Shown here piece after piece: positions 35,108 through 47,885 of a stretch of DNA of 64,000 nt. The stretch's first letter is position 1; each line of letters starts with the position of its first letter. A model generated the notes under the pieces. That model did not search any database. It saw nothing but the letters and a program-made list of their open reading frames with translations, and was not told the DNA's origin. The translations under genes were made by a program, and so were the position numbers. Source of the DNA: Myrica gale. Its lineage: Eukaryota; Streptophyta; Magnoliopsida; Fagales; Myricaceae. Location of the stretch: contig OZ005607.1 of assembly GCA_963930655.1 (NCBI GenBank), forward strand, positions 12,044,874-12,108,873, read 5' to 3'.

Positions 35108-38100
35108 ATGTCCTCAGATTTGAGCTCCTCAACCTCCGGCGATGACCCCGCCGACCCGAACCATGACTCTGCTCCCAAAACACTCGAAGATCAGTTCGCA
35201 TCGGTCGCATTGAACGACCCCGAGAATGATGCGCCTGCAAGTCAGGAGGCCGTAAACGGGGTCGCAAATGGGTCCTTGACCGACAACAATCACCGTACGG
35301 AAATCGAAAGCAATGAGCGACAAGGAACGGCGGGTGGTGCTGAGGAACGAATTGAGAGCAATTTGGAGGTCGAGGAGGTGAGGGAGAGTGTGGAGCGAGC
35401 CGTGGTGTGGACGAGGACGATTTCGGAGCTCGAAGTGGAGGAACCGTCGAGCCCGAGTAGTAGTGGGTATGCAGGTGAAAGGGGAAGTACTAATGCCAGT
35501 AGTGGTGGATCGGGGATTGATGGGATGGGCGTGGATGACATACAGGAAGTGAGAAACGATGGTTCCATCGATAGGGTTTCAGATTCTCCGGCCTCATGGG
35601 TGCCTGGAAAGCGGCACATCGATGAGGTTAGCATTGTGGGAACGTATTATGGACTTAGTTATTGTTCACTTTTATCACATTCTAGTAGGACTCTATGTTC
35701 TTTGGGATGAATTATGCAGGCTTCACTCTTACAGACATCCGGGTGGATTAATATCACAAGTATTTTGTAAAAAATTTAATTATATAGTGCTTTTCCACTG
35801 GACATAAGAATTCATACTCTTTGTTGATGAGTTCTTAGTGGCAATGTATGGTTCCAGTAGCTTTTTTCCTTAGCTTAAGATTTTGAAGTTTCCAACTGGC
35901 CAAAACTATGAGTAGAATTTCTGGATCATTCTTGTATGCGTATGTTATGGTAAATGGTAACATACGCCCCAGGGGTTTGGTATGGTGGTAAGGCAACGGC
36001 TTGGGTTCTCACATGTCCCAAGTTCGAGCCCCAACACAGCCATTATTGCCCCTGACTTATCTGGGGTGTGTTGGGTGGTCCTCACACATGCCCCCAGGTT
36101 GGCTTGTAGGGCCAGGCACACGAAGTGGCCCGACCTTGGGAGCTCCTGGGTTATAAAAAAAAATGGTAAATGGTAACATACGCATATTTTGCAGTGACAG
36201 TAAATCAAAACATGTTTCTTTCTGTGTAAAGATCATAAGTTTTGCTTGAAAATATTGGGTGTCAATACCTCGTCTCTTGCATTTGGGCTTTAAGATTTGG
36301 AGTGGTGGATTTTGATTTTAGTGCCCAAGTATGATTTGTTCAAATGAGTCTTCAACGAGCCATTAATAAGCCTCTAATGGTTTTATTTGTGGGGAGACCA
36401 CTGGATCCCATCAAATTCACTGGACCACTGAGAAAATTATATTTTTCTAGGATACTGCAATATTGTACACTTCTTGATTAATAACTGAGGTGCAGGATGA
36501 TGCGTCCATATCATGGAGAAAAAGGAAGAAGCACTTCTTTATTCTAAGCAACTCTGGGAAACCAATATACTCTAGGTTTGCCTCTAGCTCCTGGATATAT
36601 CTTCATCAGAAATTGCAGTCTGAATTCATCTCACTTCAAAAAACAGAATCAAGCTTAAAAAATCTCAATTGGACGTTATGTTGTTTTGAATGTCTTATTA
36701 ACTACCAGATACGGAGATGAACACAAACTAGCAGGATTTTCAGCAACATTGCAGGCCATCATCTCCTTTGTGGAGAACGGGTACCTGGCTCTTTTGACCT
36801 TGGTCTTATTTTTGTAATCCTTATCTACTGATTCTCTCCTATTCTTAGTGTGATAATTTCTTTGAAGCCAAAGTAACAAAGGCTCTCAATAGTTTCTGCA
36901 TTAATGCTTTTCAGGGGAGATCGTGTCGAATTGGTCAGGGCAGGAAAGCACCAGGTCTTTTTACATTTTTCTGAGGGTTGAAATTCTTATTCTTCAAGTT
37001 ATCTGCTTGCTAGCCATTTATGTTATAATTCGGAATGTGTACTCACCATCCTTAATGCCTAAGCAACGTCATTGAGAGGCTGCTAGTTAACAGATTGATC
37101 CAAAATACTTTTCCTTCTGGTTGTATTACTAGGGCTTGTAGCAAAATGATATCACCCTCAGCATGTTGAACTTCGAAGTGCAAAGTTATGTATCTTCTGT
37201 TTCAGAATGACTTCTTTTTGTTGTTTGGGGCAAGCTGACGTTTACTCACATTTTTGGGGAACTTACTTGCTGGTTTAGGTGATGTTTGGTTAGAGGAAAT
37301 TTTCACTTTTTTAGGAAATCAATCTACAATCAAACATCATTAAAAAATTTCAACAACTTTTTACAAACCCTCATAAAAGTCAATCTCTTAAAATTTTATC
37401 CTAGAAATTTGTGGGATGTTCGTTTTCTAAAAATTGTAAGATTTTTAGGATTTTGATAGAATTGTGAATATTTATGTAGATTGGAGTTTTATAGGTTTGT
37501 GTAAAGGTTGGTAAAAAGTTTTAAAATTATTTAATTTCTATTGGAGTTTGTAACAAGGTCTAGAGAGAGATGATTTGATGTAATTGTTTAATAAAAAAAG
37601 TATTGGAGTTAAGTGAAAAAGTATAGAGAGAAGATTTATTATAATCTTTTTTGAAAAGGTATTGGAGTTTGTGTGAAAAGTTGTTGGAGATTGTGTAAAA
37701 TGTATTGGTGTTTGTGTATAAATTTTTGAGATTTTGGATATTCGTTTTGCAAATTTTGTTGAATATATTTGTATTGTAGAATACTTTTGCAAACTAGCAT
37801 GCCCTTGAAATATGAAAAATTTTAGTTTGTCAAACATCACGTAGTTAGAGGAGGGTTAAATTATCCCTCCACAACACATTGGAAGAAATAAGGGTCAAGA
37901 TTTTTGGACTGCTCACAGTAGTTATACCTACAGAAAAGATGATCAGCAGACAGAAGCCATGTCCAACTGATAAGATTAGTGAAGGGAAGGATCAGAGCCT
38001 TTTGTGCAAGTTGCTTGTCAAAAAATAAAGCATATCTACTACTAGAACTAAGTTTGTCACTTGTTGCTTGAGAAACAGAATGCTTGCAATTAGAAGCAAA

Positions 38101-41100
38101 GATATATTTTTGCTTTTATAATTAAGAGGGTTTTCAAAGTCCTTTCTTTGTCTTTTTAATGTGTTTTCTTCTATTGGCGATCATTTAACTAAATTGTTCT
38201 GGATGTTCAGGTGGTTTTTCTTGTGAAGGGACCCATTTACTTGGTTTGCATTAGCTGCACGGAGGAGCCTTATGAGTCATTGAGAGGGCAACTGGAGCTA
38301 ATTTACGGTCAGGTAGGATTGCATTTGTAGTTGGATTTATAAATATAAAATTCTACATAATGAGAAATCCTCTTCCCAATGATTGTATGACTGGATGAGA
38401 TGTTGAGCTCTAGTGTTTTGGTTCTTCATAATATTTTTTTTTTCTATTTGCAAAAAATATATTTTTCTGTTATTCATGTATTATCTGTTTGCTGAATAAA
38501 TCTACTCAGAATAATCACTGGACTTCTTCATATGATTGATTATGATATGGATGCAGATGATCCTCATTTTAACGAAGTCAGTAAATAGATGTTTCGAGAA
38601 GAATCCGAAGTTTGATATGACACCTTTGCTTGGAGGAACTGATGTTGTCTTCTCATCTTTGATCCATTCTTTCAGTTGGTTTGTTTCCCTATTCCCTTCT
38701 GGCTTTCAGAGTGCGTTAATTTGAAACACACAGATAGTTACATATATAGATATGGATGGTATGGAAATTAGGGCTGCACACAACCGGACCGCGGACCGGA
38801 GGTCCGGTCCTAGTTCTTAAAATGCGGTCCGGTCCGGGACCGCATTTATTAAAAAAATTAAAAAATATATATTTTTTTTTATAATTTTTAATACAAATTA
38901 TAAACTTAAAACGTTTAATTTTAATCTAAACTAAAACTCAACATTTTTATATGCACTTCCCCCTTTGAAATTAACCTAAAAAAAATTAAAAGGTTCGGAC
39001 CGGACCGCATTTAGTAAAACTGGTCCGGTCCGAAAACCGGACCGGAAATCCGGTTTTCAGCCCTAATGGAAATCTATATTATTATTTGCTAATTACAGTA
39101 ACATATTATGTTTCTAATTTTACGCTATTCAGTGATCTACTCTTTCAACTGTCTCATTCAGCTTGGGTATCGCCCTATAGTTTAAATTGTTGTATTGCTT
39201 GCTCAAACTCCAACTTAAATTGAATGCCTGCCCCCCCCCCCCCCCAACCCCCAAAAAACCCAACCCAACCCAGAAAAAACAAAAAGAAGAGAATCATCCT
39301 AGTTTGACAGTGCTTTTTTTATTTCAGGGATCCAGCTACATTTCTTCATGCATACACTTGTCTTCCCCTTGCTTATGCAACAAGGCAAGCTGCAGGTGCT
39401 ATATTACAAGATGTTGCCGATTCAGGTGTTTTATTTGCAATATTAATGTGCAAACACAAGGTTAGCACCTTTCCCCCTTCTTTTTGTCTTTTTCTTCTCT
39501 CTTTTACTTTTTTCCCCTTTTTTTGTCTTTTTGTCTGGATCTTTTATCCTTGGGGGTATCATATCTTGGGTCAATTCTTTTACTTGGGAAATTTAAAGTC
39601 TTGAAACTTGATTGCAGGTTGTCAGTCTTGTTGGTGCTCAAAAAGCATCTCTTCATCCTGATGATATGCTACTACTTGCCAACTTTGTTATGTCGTCAGA
39701 ATCATTTAGGCAAGCTACTTTGACTATGCCAAGTCTTATGTCTTGTTTTGATGACAATTTTACTTCGTAACATGAGAAAGCGCGTTGAACTGTCTTTTGC
39801 GTTTATTGTTTGTAAACAAACGTAGTGTCTTTTGAGGATATTTTGCTATAAAAAAAAAGTTGAAAACCATGGTGCTGGCTCTTTTAAATTGGTCAATGGG
39901 TTCTACGCAGTACCCTTTTTAGCTAAGTTTGCATACATGCTTAATTACTCCAAAAAAATGAAGTTGCCATCATTCCTGTGTTCTCTTATTTATGCTTTCT
40001 CTTTATTATTTCCATGATAAACTTTTCAAGAATATGTTCGTTCTAATTGGGGCATTTTTTGTTTGTGCCACACTCTTAACGTCCTGATTTTGGCAAAATA
40101 GGTTACTCTGAAATATGTTTTTGGAAACCTGTCCCTTGAAACATGCCTTTGTCTCTCCATAATTATGAGCATTTTCTTCAAGTTGATAGGCACATATTGA
40201 TGCGGAATATAGCAGGGAAATAGGATTTAGATAGAAATCTCAAGAAATAAAAGAGAAAAAAGAGAAGACAAAAGCCAACGAGAGGAGAAAGGCACCACAC
40301 GTGAGTGCAAAGGCAGCAGCCAATAATCTTTGTAATCTTAGTCTACCCTAATTTAAGCTTCTTACAATCCTTAAATAGAAGACAAAAGGTCTTAAGAAAA
40401 CCCTAAATGCCCATGGGCTAAAGCCTGATAAAACAGAATAACTCATAATGTCCAAAATATAAATAAACACGGTTACATCCAAATAAAGTAAAAGAATTAT
40501 AATTAAAAATAGCCGCATGTGCCCATCACATACCAACAGCATGACAATCCTGAAGAATGGTGTCACACTTCTTCTTTATTATGTGGAGATTATCACTTTC
40601 TTTCTTTCTATATTGATACTTGAGCCCATGCATAATTCTTAGTATATGTGTAGAAGATCAATATAACAGGAGACAATATAATAAACGCAAGCTATACTTA
40701 TTCTTTTAGTCTGTCCAAGTGGACTTAAATCTTCAAATGTGATTCGTTTGTGAGCACTTCTTTCTCCTGTTTTTTTTAGGTGAACACAACCTTATACATG
40801 TTTTGCTCTTTATGCAGGACGTCCGAATCTTTTTCACCAATTTGCCTGCCAAGATATAATCCCATGGCGTTTTTGTATGCTTATGTTCACTATTTTGATG
40901 TGAGTGATGGGATTCACAATTCGCATGCAAGTTTCCCTGCTTAGTTAGAAGAATCTGATTAGTGGTTGTAAGAAAATGCTAGCTTCAAGTTATTTATGCA
41001 AATTGAACAGTCTCTATACAATGTAGGCATCTCCTTGGATACCTGTTTGATTTGATGCGTTTTACTCATGGCAGGTTGACACGTACTTGATGTTGCTTAC

Positions 41101-42810
41101 TACAAGTTCAGATGCCTTCTATCATCTCAAGGACTGCAGGTAAACTCTCCCTTTTTAATGATTTTAGTTATGATGCATTAATTGCTTTGTATTTTTTATG
41201 AAAGATACTGTACATTATTCGCCTAAGATGACTGACCTGACCATAAATAAATAGAAATATTGCTGTCCTCATGCACCAGAAGAAAATAAATAAACACTAA
41301 GAAATTTGTAGGATGTTACTTTAGTTCTGTCCTTTTGTTAAGAAATTTTGCTGCAATTTCATAGGATTCGAATTGAAATGGTCCTTTTGAAGTCAAATGT
41401 CCTCAGTGAAGTTCAGAGATCCATGCTAGATGGTGGGATGCATGTCGAGGATTTGCCTATGGATCCATCACCTCGTTCTGGATCTTTATCTCCACATCTG
41501 GGACAACCTAGAGATTCTCCTGAGAGATTCAGAGAAGCATATGTGGGCATTGGTGGTCCTGCTGGACTTTGGCATTTCATATACCGTAGTATATTTCTAG
41601 ATCAATATGTATCTTCGGAGTTGTCACCACCAATTAATAGCCCACGACAGCATAAAAGGTAATATGTTGAATCTTTTAGCAACTTTTTGCTAGACAAGCA
41701 TTAATGCCCTTCTGAGATGAAGCTGTTTTATTACCTTCGTTGTTGGCAGTAAAATAACCAATTTCTTGTTTTGCAGATTGTATAGAGCTTACCAGAAACT
41801 TTACGCATCTATGCATGATAGAGGAATTGGTCCCCACAAAACTCAGTTTAGAAGAGATGAAAATTATGGTATTACTCTTTTAGTTCATAGTTCAGCCAAA
41901 ACATGAAACGTATGTGGATGGGTTTACATGAAAATGATGCTAACATCGATTTCTTCTTGGTTTATGTCTTTCTTCTATCCTATTTCATAATCTAGCTTCT
42001 TGGTGTTGGAACCTCTTTCAGTTGCATGAGATTAGATGTTAGTGTTTTTGTTTACTTGATTAAATTATAAGGCCTTCCTTGTGAAATTATGTGATCATTT
42101 TATTGTGACAGTTTTACTATGTTGGGTCACCCCAGATTTTGAACTATATGCGGCATTTGATCCACTTGCAGACAAGGTATTACTTATGCTTATGTATCTG
42201 AGATTATTTTCATGTGTTTTCTATTTTGACCTTTGTTATTATGAAATATGTGGTAAGCTGTATTCACAGAGATCGAGATAATGTAGTATGTTGGACACTT
42301 TTTGACCCTGCATGAATAGCTTAATTCTTGCCTTGATTTAAGTTTTCCTCGCCTCAGGAACTCAGTGAAAGGTTGTTGTAGTCAAATGTCGTTAACATTC
42401 AGTATTTTCTACTGCACAATTGATTTCAAAATTTTCCGGCTCCTTTTTTTTTGGACAAATAGATACTGACCTTCTGAGTAGCTTTACCTGGTAACTATTG
42501 ATGGTTACCATGTCTTTCACTTGCTTCAGCATGAAACTATCTTTCCTAGTGTAATAAGCTTGTCTTTGCTTATACGTCATCATCCAGAAAGATAAATTGG
42601 GCACTGTTGAACAAGCAAGCAGTCAATCAATCTATTTTCCAACATTTGCATTAATCCTTCTGAATGTTGTTGGATGCATGCTGAGTTTTGATTGATATGA
42701 ACGTGGATTTGCAGGCATTGGCAATAAAGACCTGTAACCGTGTTTCCCAGTGGGTGAAAGATGTGGAAAATGAAATTTTTTTGCTTGGAGCAAGCCCCTT
42801 TTCTTGGTGA
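35108..42810 (+). CDS. MON1: Vacuolar fusion protein MON1 homologue, 617 aa, 14 exons
   Basis: Exons: 35108-35626, 36496-36575, 36709-36780, 36915-36954, 38211-38312, 38557-38678, 39328-39460, 39618-39709, 40818-40899, 41075-41139, 41365-41658, 41777-41868, 42112-42176, 42715-42810 (1854 nt, TGA stop). Frame holds across all junctions. MON1 (SAND family) pairs with CCZ1 as the exchange factor that loads Rab7 on late endosomes and drives vacuolar trafficking. Residues 1-175 are an acidic, Ser-rich variable region ([13 protein letters not shown] is typical); the longin folds begin at [20 protein letters not shown] (about 180). Family landmarks include [77 protein letters not shown], and the C-terminus [13 protein letters not shown]. 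Length matches Arabidopsis MON1 (about 607). Intron 8 has a GC donor. Introns 1, 4 and 6 carry transposons. No damage to the coding sequence is seen. Confidence 0.97.
35968..36162 (+). mobile_element. tRNA-derived SINE in MON1 intron 1
   Basis: A 195-bp body starts at CCCAGGGGTTTGG and ends in TTATAAAAAAAA. A pol III B box (AGTTCGAGCCC, 36021-36031) lies about 35 bases after an A-box-like stretch (TATGGTGGTAAGG). Identical 21-bp direct repeats flank it (35947-35967 and 36163-36183), the long target-site duplication left by LINE-driven integration. The perfect repeats suggest a fairly recent insertion. Frames on both strands here are not genes. Confidence 0.93.
37278..37841. mobile_element. 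AT-rich MITE in MON1 intron 4, interrupted by a second MITE
   Basis: The outer parts 37278-37411 and 37805-37841 together match, in reverse orientation, the MITE at 52950-53343 (shared GATTGTAGATTGATTT-type and CATATTTCAA text). The ends are GGTGATGTTTGG and (inverted) GTGATGTTTGAC. The flanking duplication is not exact. Confidence 0.75.
37412..37804. mobile_element. Tourist-like MITE nested in the previous one
   Basis: Colinear with 18837-19218 (shared TAAGATTTTTAGGATTTTGA and TGTGAATATTTATGTAGATT). TTG flanks it on both sides (37409-37411, 37805-37807). Its removal rejoins the outer MITE, which fixes the order of insertion. Confidence 0.85.
38769..39065. mobile_element. hAT MITE in MON1 intron 6, 297 bp
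   Basis: The ends are TAGGGCTGCACACAACCGG and (inverted) TAGGGCTGAAAACCGG. Subterminal regions are packed with CCGGACCG and GGTCCGGT words. An exact 8-bp target-site duplication ATGGAAAT lies at 38761-38768 and 39066-39073, diagnostic for hAT. It is non-coding. Confidence 0.95.
39710..40817 (+). other. GC-AG intron (MON1 intron 8)
   Basis: The exon ends TCATTTAG and the intron begins GCAAGC, matching the GCAAGT consensus of GC-donor introns. The acceptor is TTTATGCAG. Protein continuity ([17 protein letters not shown]) demands this junction, and no GT nearby preserves frame and sequence. The intron also holds a repeat-like block at 40200-40600 with no identified ends. Confidence 0.9.
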
Positions 42811-45084
42811 TACACCGGTTATTCTGTAATAAAGTATGTACTATAGTTTTCTTCATTTAATAAAATCCCACAATTTTTCCCCCCACACTTCAATTAGCTG
42901 ATAGTAATGTACCAACTTGTTGAGTCACCTTTGGAGGTTTCATTTCTCGGAATCAGTATCAATTGTACAAGGAATCCTATATCGACTACAAATGGAAGGA
43001 AATACATATCTACAGTGTATTATTTGGTGGAACAGACAATGTCGGGTTGGATTCCCATGTACTTTATTTGACATACTAATCTGCCATCACATGAAGTGCT
43101 GAATGGTGCTTGCTAGCCCTGTACAAAGTAAATATATGAAAGCCATGTATTATGTTGTGTTTATAACAAATACTTTTCCTCTTCTTCTGTCCTAGTGTGG
43201 CTGAACTTTAAAGTTCCTAAGTTTTGTTCCGGACAGGATCTTCTACAGCGGATAGATAGTAAACATGAGTTTTTGTATTTTGGAAGGGGATGCTGGGAGT
43301 TGGGAGTTTATAGCAATTGACTTGTGCAGTTATGCAGTTATTTTGGTTCATGCCATGTTTTGCCTTGTCTACTGATAAACTCACTAGGGTTTAGTGGTGA
43401 TAAATTGTCTTCTCTTGAAATAGATATGGACCTACACATAACTCTTCTACCTTGTAAAGCTGTCCTTTGGGAATTTTGCTTTGGAAGGTCTTGTAATTCT
43501 TGGCTCCAACTAACAAGCCTTCCCAAAAACTTGATGCACAATGCAAGGGGAACTGGGTTGAAGGTTTCTGTCAAATAAAAATAAACCACTTACAATAACT
43601 TGCGTATACATTATCTTTTCCTTATTTCTTTCTTCTACTTGAATTCTTCTCTACATTGATGGTTATCTGTGCCAAAAAGAAGTGTAAAAATCTCAACTAA
43701 TGGGCTATCTCAAATTTCCAGCATCCACTATGTACACTCTTATCGTCTCCATAGTGGGATGTGGGTGGTGCTCAAATTGATAAATCGAAATGTGCCCACT
43801 CTCTCTCTTACTACGGTAATACGGTTGGTGTGCTAGATATTTTTTCGATGCTATCTCCTGGTTGACTTTGGACAAATGTCCTTTTCTTCCCAATGGGTAA
43901 ATGCTAGTGCTGTGGCCACTTCCCATGACCTTAGGGAAGGCCAACTTTTTTCTGCAGGACATGGATGCAAAGGAACACTTATGAACTGATAATGCTACGA
44001 CTTGTGCTAATGATTCTCGTTGGGAAAATAGAATAGAAAGAGCGCCTTTGGGAGCTTTGTTACGCCGGCTAATTATATAGGATCTTGTCTTTTTTAACTC
44101 TTTGCTTTATCACCCAAGTTAGTGGTGTGTTTTGTTGAAGACTACTTCAAACAGGTTAACGCAGAGTTAGCTCTCTTTAATGATTATTCCGATCTAATGG
44201 GCCCACTTGTCATATTTTCCTTCCTTCAATTGTCTCCTTTTATCCTCTTTTACATTGTGTCTGGCTTTTATTCATTTCTTCTTTTTTCAAAAAGTAAGAT
44301 CCGGCATTCAAAAAATCTCCAAGGAAATGTTAGTTTGGAGGACTCCTCCAAGAAGAAAACAAAGCACTAAACTAATTCTAATGGAAAGAGGCAGCACCAG
44401 GAAAAAAAAAAAAGCTTCCAACAAAGCAACTACATTTACATCAAAGTTTCCAAAGGTGGATGTTTGCCGCTATTAAGGTGTTGAAATCCCTACGAGATAA
44501 AAAGGAAGAAAAGGCATGTGACTATGTGAGAGGCATATGGGTTATTAAGGGTGTTTTGAGAATAAGTATTGTAATTAAGGGTATGATGGTCTATTACGCA
44601 TTAGGGTTTCTCTAGGTTAAGCTTAAATTGCCAAACCCTAGAGACTTATATAGAATGCTTGGCTTGAGAAGCATTGGACGGCTAAGGCTAAGGCTTGGGC
44701 TTGGAGACTCCTCTCCAATTATCGGTTTTTTAGAGTTATTCAATATTGGTAAACTTGGGCTAGTTTGGTACAATTTGTTGAATTCAAGTTAAGAAAGATC
44801 TTACCCTTGCAATTCATTGAATAGAGTTTGATCTAATCTATCCTTTTTCTCTTTCTTTGTATTTCAAAATGTATTCGTGCAATCCATTTGAATAGAGTCG
44901 ATTCAGCTATCTTTTCTTTGATTATCGTTCTAGTTCCATTTTCAAATTTTAATCTAGTTAAATCTCACTTATTTGTCTTAATTGTGGATTAGTGGCTTGT
45001 TGTTAGGCTCCGAGCAGGGTCCTCAATAGAAGGTTACATTGCAACTTCAGTTTTGGGAATATTTCCATACTATTGTGATGAACA
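42811..45084. other. MON1 3' region and intergenic DNA
   Basis: The first few hundred bases are probably the MON1 3' untranslated region (AATAAA-like signals near 42860). No gene is seen beyond it. 44470-45060 has long non-coding text with an LTR-like look (CTCTAGGTTAAGC, AACCCTAGAGACTTATATA), but no terminal pair or primer site was found. Confidence 0.4.
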
Positions 45085-45289
45085 GCCTACTTGGCTAAAC
45101 GATCAGCTAGCAAATTAGCCTTCATGTTTATTTTCTTAAACTCCCGCCCCTACCAATCTACATGCTTCAACCAACTAACACACTCATCCACTATAGTTTC
45201 AATATAGGATTCTCTTAGTTTTGTTTTCACTATCCACTCAATTACTTGCACCTCTCCCATAATCGTATCTAATATATCCTTTTTTTTAT

Positions 45290-46380
45290 TTTCTTTTTGC
45301 AGGCAAGCAGCAACTTAGTATTAACAGTGAAGAATAGTACAAACACCCCAAACATCCACCATAAATAAGAAAAGAAAACGAAAAAACCCTTAAACAAAAT
45401 GAGTTTGCTAAGATAGGGTCGCCGCAACAAGGCGGTTAACAACAACACCCCGAGAAACATGCGTCTTGAAGTTTTCCGCAACGATCTTCAACCGAGGGTC
45501 AAAACTGTTATTAGGAATGGAGCGGTGGCAGATTTGGAGGTGTAGTAGCAAGGCACCACATCAATTTCCAGTGACTGAAGAGACAACTCCTGACAAGAGT
45601 GGGTAGAAAACCCAGATTACGCCGGAACATGTGAGCGTGGAGAATCCACGAGCCACCAAAGACGGCGCATGAGGAGCAGGCGCTTGGAGATGAACCAACA
45701 AGGAGGAGGTAGGTGGTAGATCGGAGGATTGCGATGCCAAAGGTGAGACGCGTGAATAGTGGCCAGCCACCAGGAAATGCAGATCGAATCATGTCCTAAC
45801 AAAATAAAAAAAACCCACAAAAACAGAGAGAAAAAGAGGAGAGAGTGAAAGGGAGGCAAGAAAGGGAATCAAAAGTCCTTTATTTACAAAGGCAGGAGGA
45901 GGGGGAAGGCTCCTTTCTCTCAGAAGCTCGGTATCGTAGAACAAACGCTAGTCGCAATGAGAGAGAGAGAGAGGGGTAGTCCCAACATGGCGTATGACAT
46001 TAGAATTCCTGATCACCAATGCAATAGATTAGTACTCTCGAGAATTAGCTACATCCACATTTAGTTTTAGAACGTTAGATGGTGGGTGTACCCATTCCTT
46101 TATACCTCTTCCTCTTTCTCTTTTCACCTGCCATGCTGCAAGATGTTCATTGTTGATCTTATGTATTCGTTTACTAATTTTCCCAGAAATTCTTTGTTGC
46201 TTCATGTAGTAGTTGATTCCTATACATTCAAATTATGTCAAGTTGTGATCTAGTGTCTCAACTTTATTCATACTACATATCAAATCAGTGCATATGCTCA
46301 GTTTCAAATTGAAAAACTCTAGCTAACCGACTTTGTATGAGTAGCAGGTAGTGAGAGAATCTCCATAGAAGCAACCATAC
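45290..46380. other. Unclassified block between LINE fragments
   Basis: This 1.1 kb separates the LINE RNase H end from the upstream LINE block. 45420-45860 is GC-richer and carries GA-rich runs, and open frames occur on the minus strand without a recognisable domain. It is probably another inserted repeat. Confidence 0.35.
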
Positions 46381-46679
46381 TAGCCAGTTTTCACCCATGA
46401 AATTGTCCCGACTCTGCTTCCATCCATTTTATTCTATCATCTTCATCATGTTCATACAAAGGGATTTGGGAAATAGCTTTTACTGTTTCTACATTGAACA
46501 TCATCTGTAAGAAATTGATATTCCAACGTCGAGGGTGGTCGAGCATGAGATCACACGTGTAACCTAAGATTAGCAATCGGTTTATTCCTAGGAAACCGAG
46601 AAATCCATCTGTCCCTCTGTACGTCAGTAGTTTTCCAAATAGTATTTGCTTGAACAACCCCTTAGTTAATAATGACCTG

Positions 46680-47076
46680 GGTTATGTTGGGTTTGAGAAT
46701 TTTTGTAGCATTTGGAGTGTTTTGAGAATTTTTAGGTGATGTTAGAGTTGTATTGGTGCTTGTGTCAAGATTGATGATGTGTAAAAAAATAATGATGATA
46801 TTTAAAGTTTTTTTTCGAATTTATTAATTTTTTATTAAAATTTGAATATTTAAAGGTTTTTTTTAAAAAAATAAACGACAAACTGCTGTCATGCTACCGT
46901 ACATCTACAGTACCATGTTGTCATTTGAATAGCATAATCGCAGCATGTTGTGCAGGGGACAAAGGAATGTGAAAGCTACTATGCTACAGTACAACATCCT
47001 AAAAAAAATTCACTTCGCCGAACATGAAATGCTATAGAATTCGAATCCTACTTTTATCTTCAAACCGAACATCACC
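46680..47076. mobile_element. MITE, 397 bp, inside the LINE
   Basis: The ends are GGTTATGTTGGGTTTG and (inverted) GGTGATGTTCGGTTTG, flanked by CTG on both sides (46677-46679, 47077-47079). It is the sister copy of 30227-30612 in inverted orientation. LINE-coded text continues on both sides, which proves insertion into the LINE. Confidence 0.88.
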
Positions 47077-47859
47077 CTGGTCTTTAAGAGGCCTTTCCAG
47101 AACCATGAGTTTATGGAACACTCCCTGAGCTCTAGAAAACTTCTCTTCTCTCTCTTCTATCAAGTTTTTTGCTTGCAAATGGTGCCCCAAATAAATTTTC
47201 AACTGCGAGATAAATATCCACCCAAGCTTCATTAATAAAGTCATATTCATACATTCCATGAGTCTAATTCTCAATCCACTCACTCCCTTTAGTCTTGCAA
47301 TATGATTCCATACTAGTAATGATAAATTTATGTTTCATCGTTTCTCATCAAATGCATAGAAAAACCTTTTAAACAACATATCCATAGCATGACTATCAAA
47401 TTTGACAATTAGAAATACTGACATTGTGTAGCTTGATAAAGTTGTTGCCACCGATTTAAGCAAAGTAAGTCGTCCAGCTTGTGATAGAAGTTTTGTCCTC
47501 CATCTTGGAACTTAGAACAAATTTGATCCAAAATCTCCTTAAACCAATTTTTCTTATTCAAATCATAATTTCGAGGCAAACCAAGGTAGCAAGCCTTTGT
47601 AGGAGCTACCTGATATTGTAGGACATTAGTAACTGATTATGCACAATCGTAGAAGTATTCCAATGGAAAAATAGAGATGACTTTATGTTTAGATCCCACG
47701 TAGACTAAGAGAACTTAAGTAGAAGACTTAATAAATGGATTTGGATAACTCTAACTACCAGGGGCGTCAATGGGTTTATCAAGCCACCACACGACCTAGG
47801 AAAGATCTACATGGGCCACTAATTGATGAGGACCTAGGCCTAGACAAAAGGCGCGCCTT

Positions 47860-47885
47860 ATAGTTATAGTTATAGTTATAGTTAT
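47860..47885. repeat. Hexanucleotide repeat (TATAGT)n
   Basis: About four units of TATAGT in a row. It lies within a non-LINE block (about 47630-48120) that seems to be inserted into the LINE. Confidence 0.7.

Noticed and set aside
35290-35634. 114-codon minus-strand frame opposite MON1 exon 1
   Set aside because: It is the shadow of the Ser/Glu-rich MON1 N-terminus.
35945-36208. Open frames on both strands in MON1 intron 1
   Set aside because: They coincide with the SINE body and its duplications.
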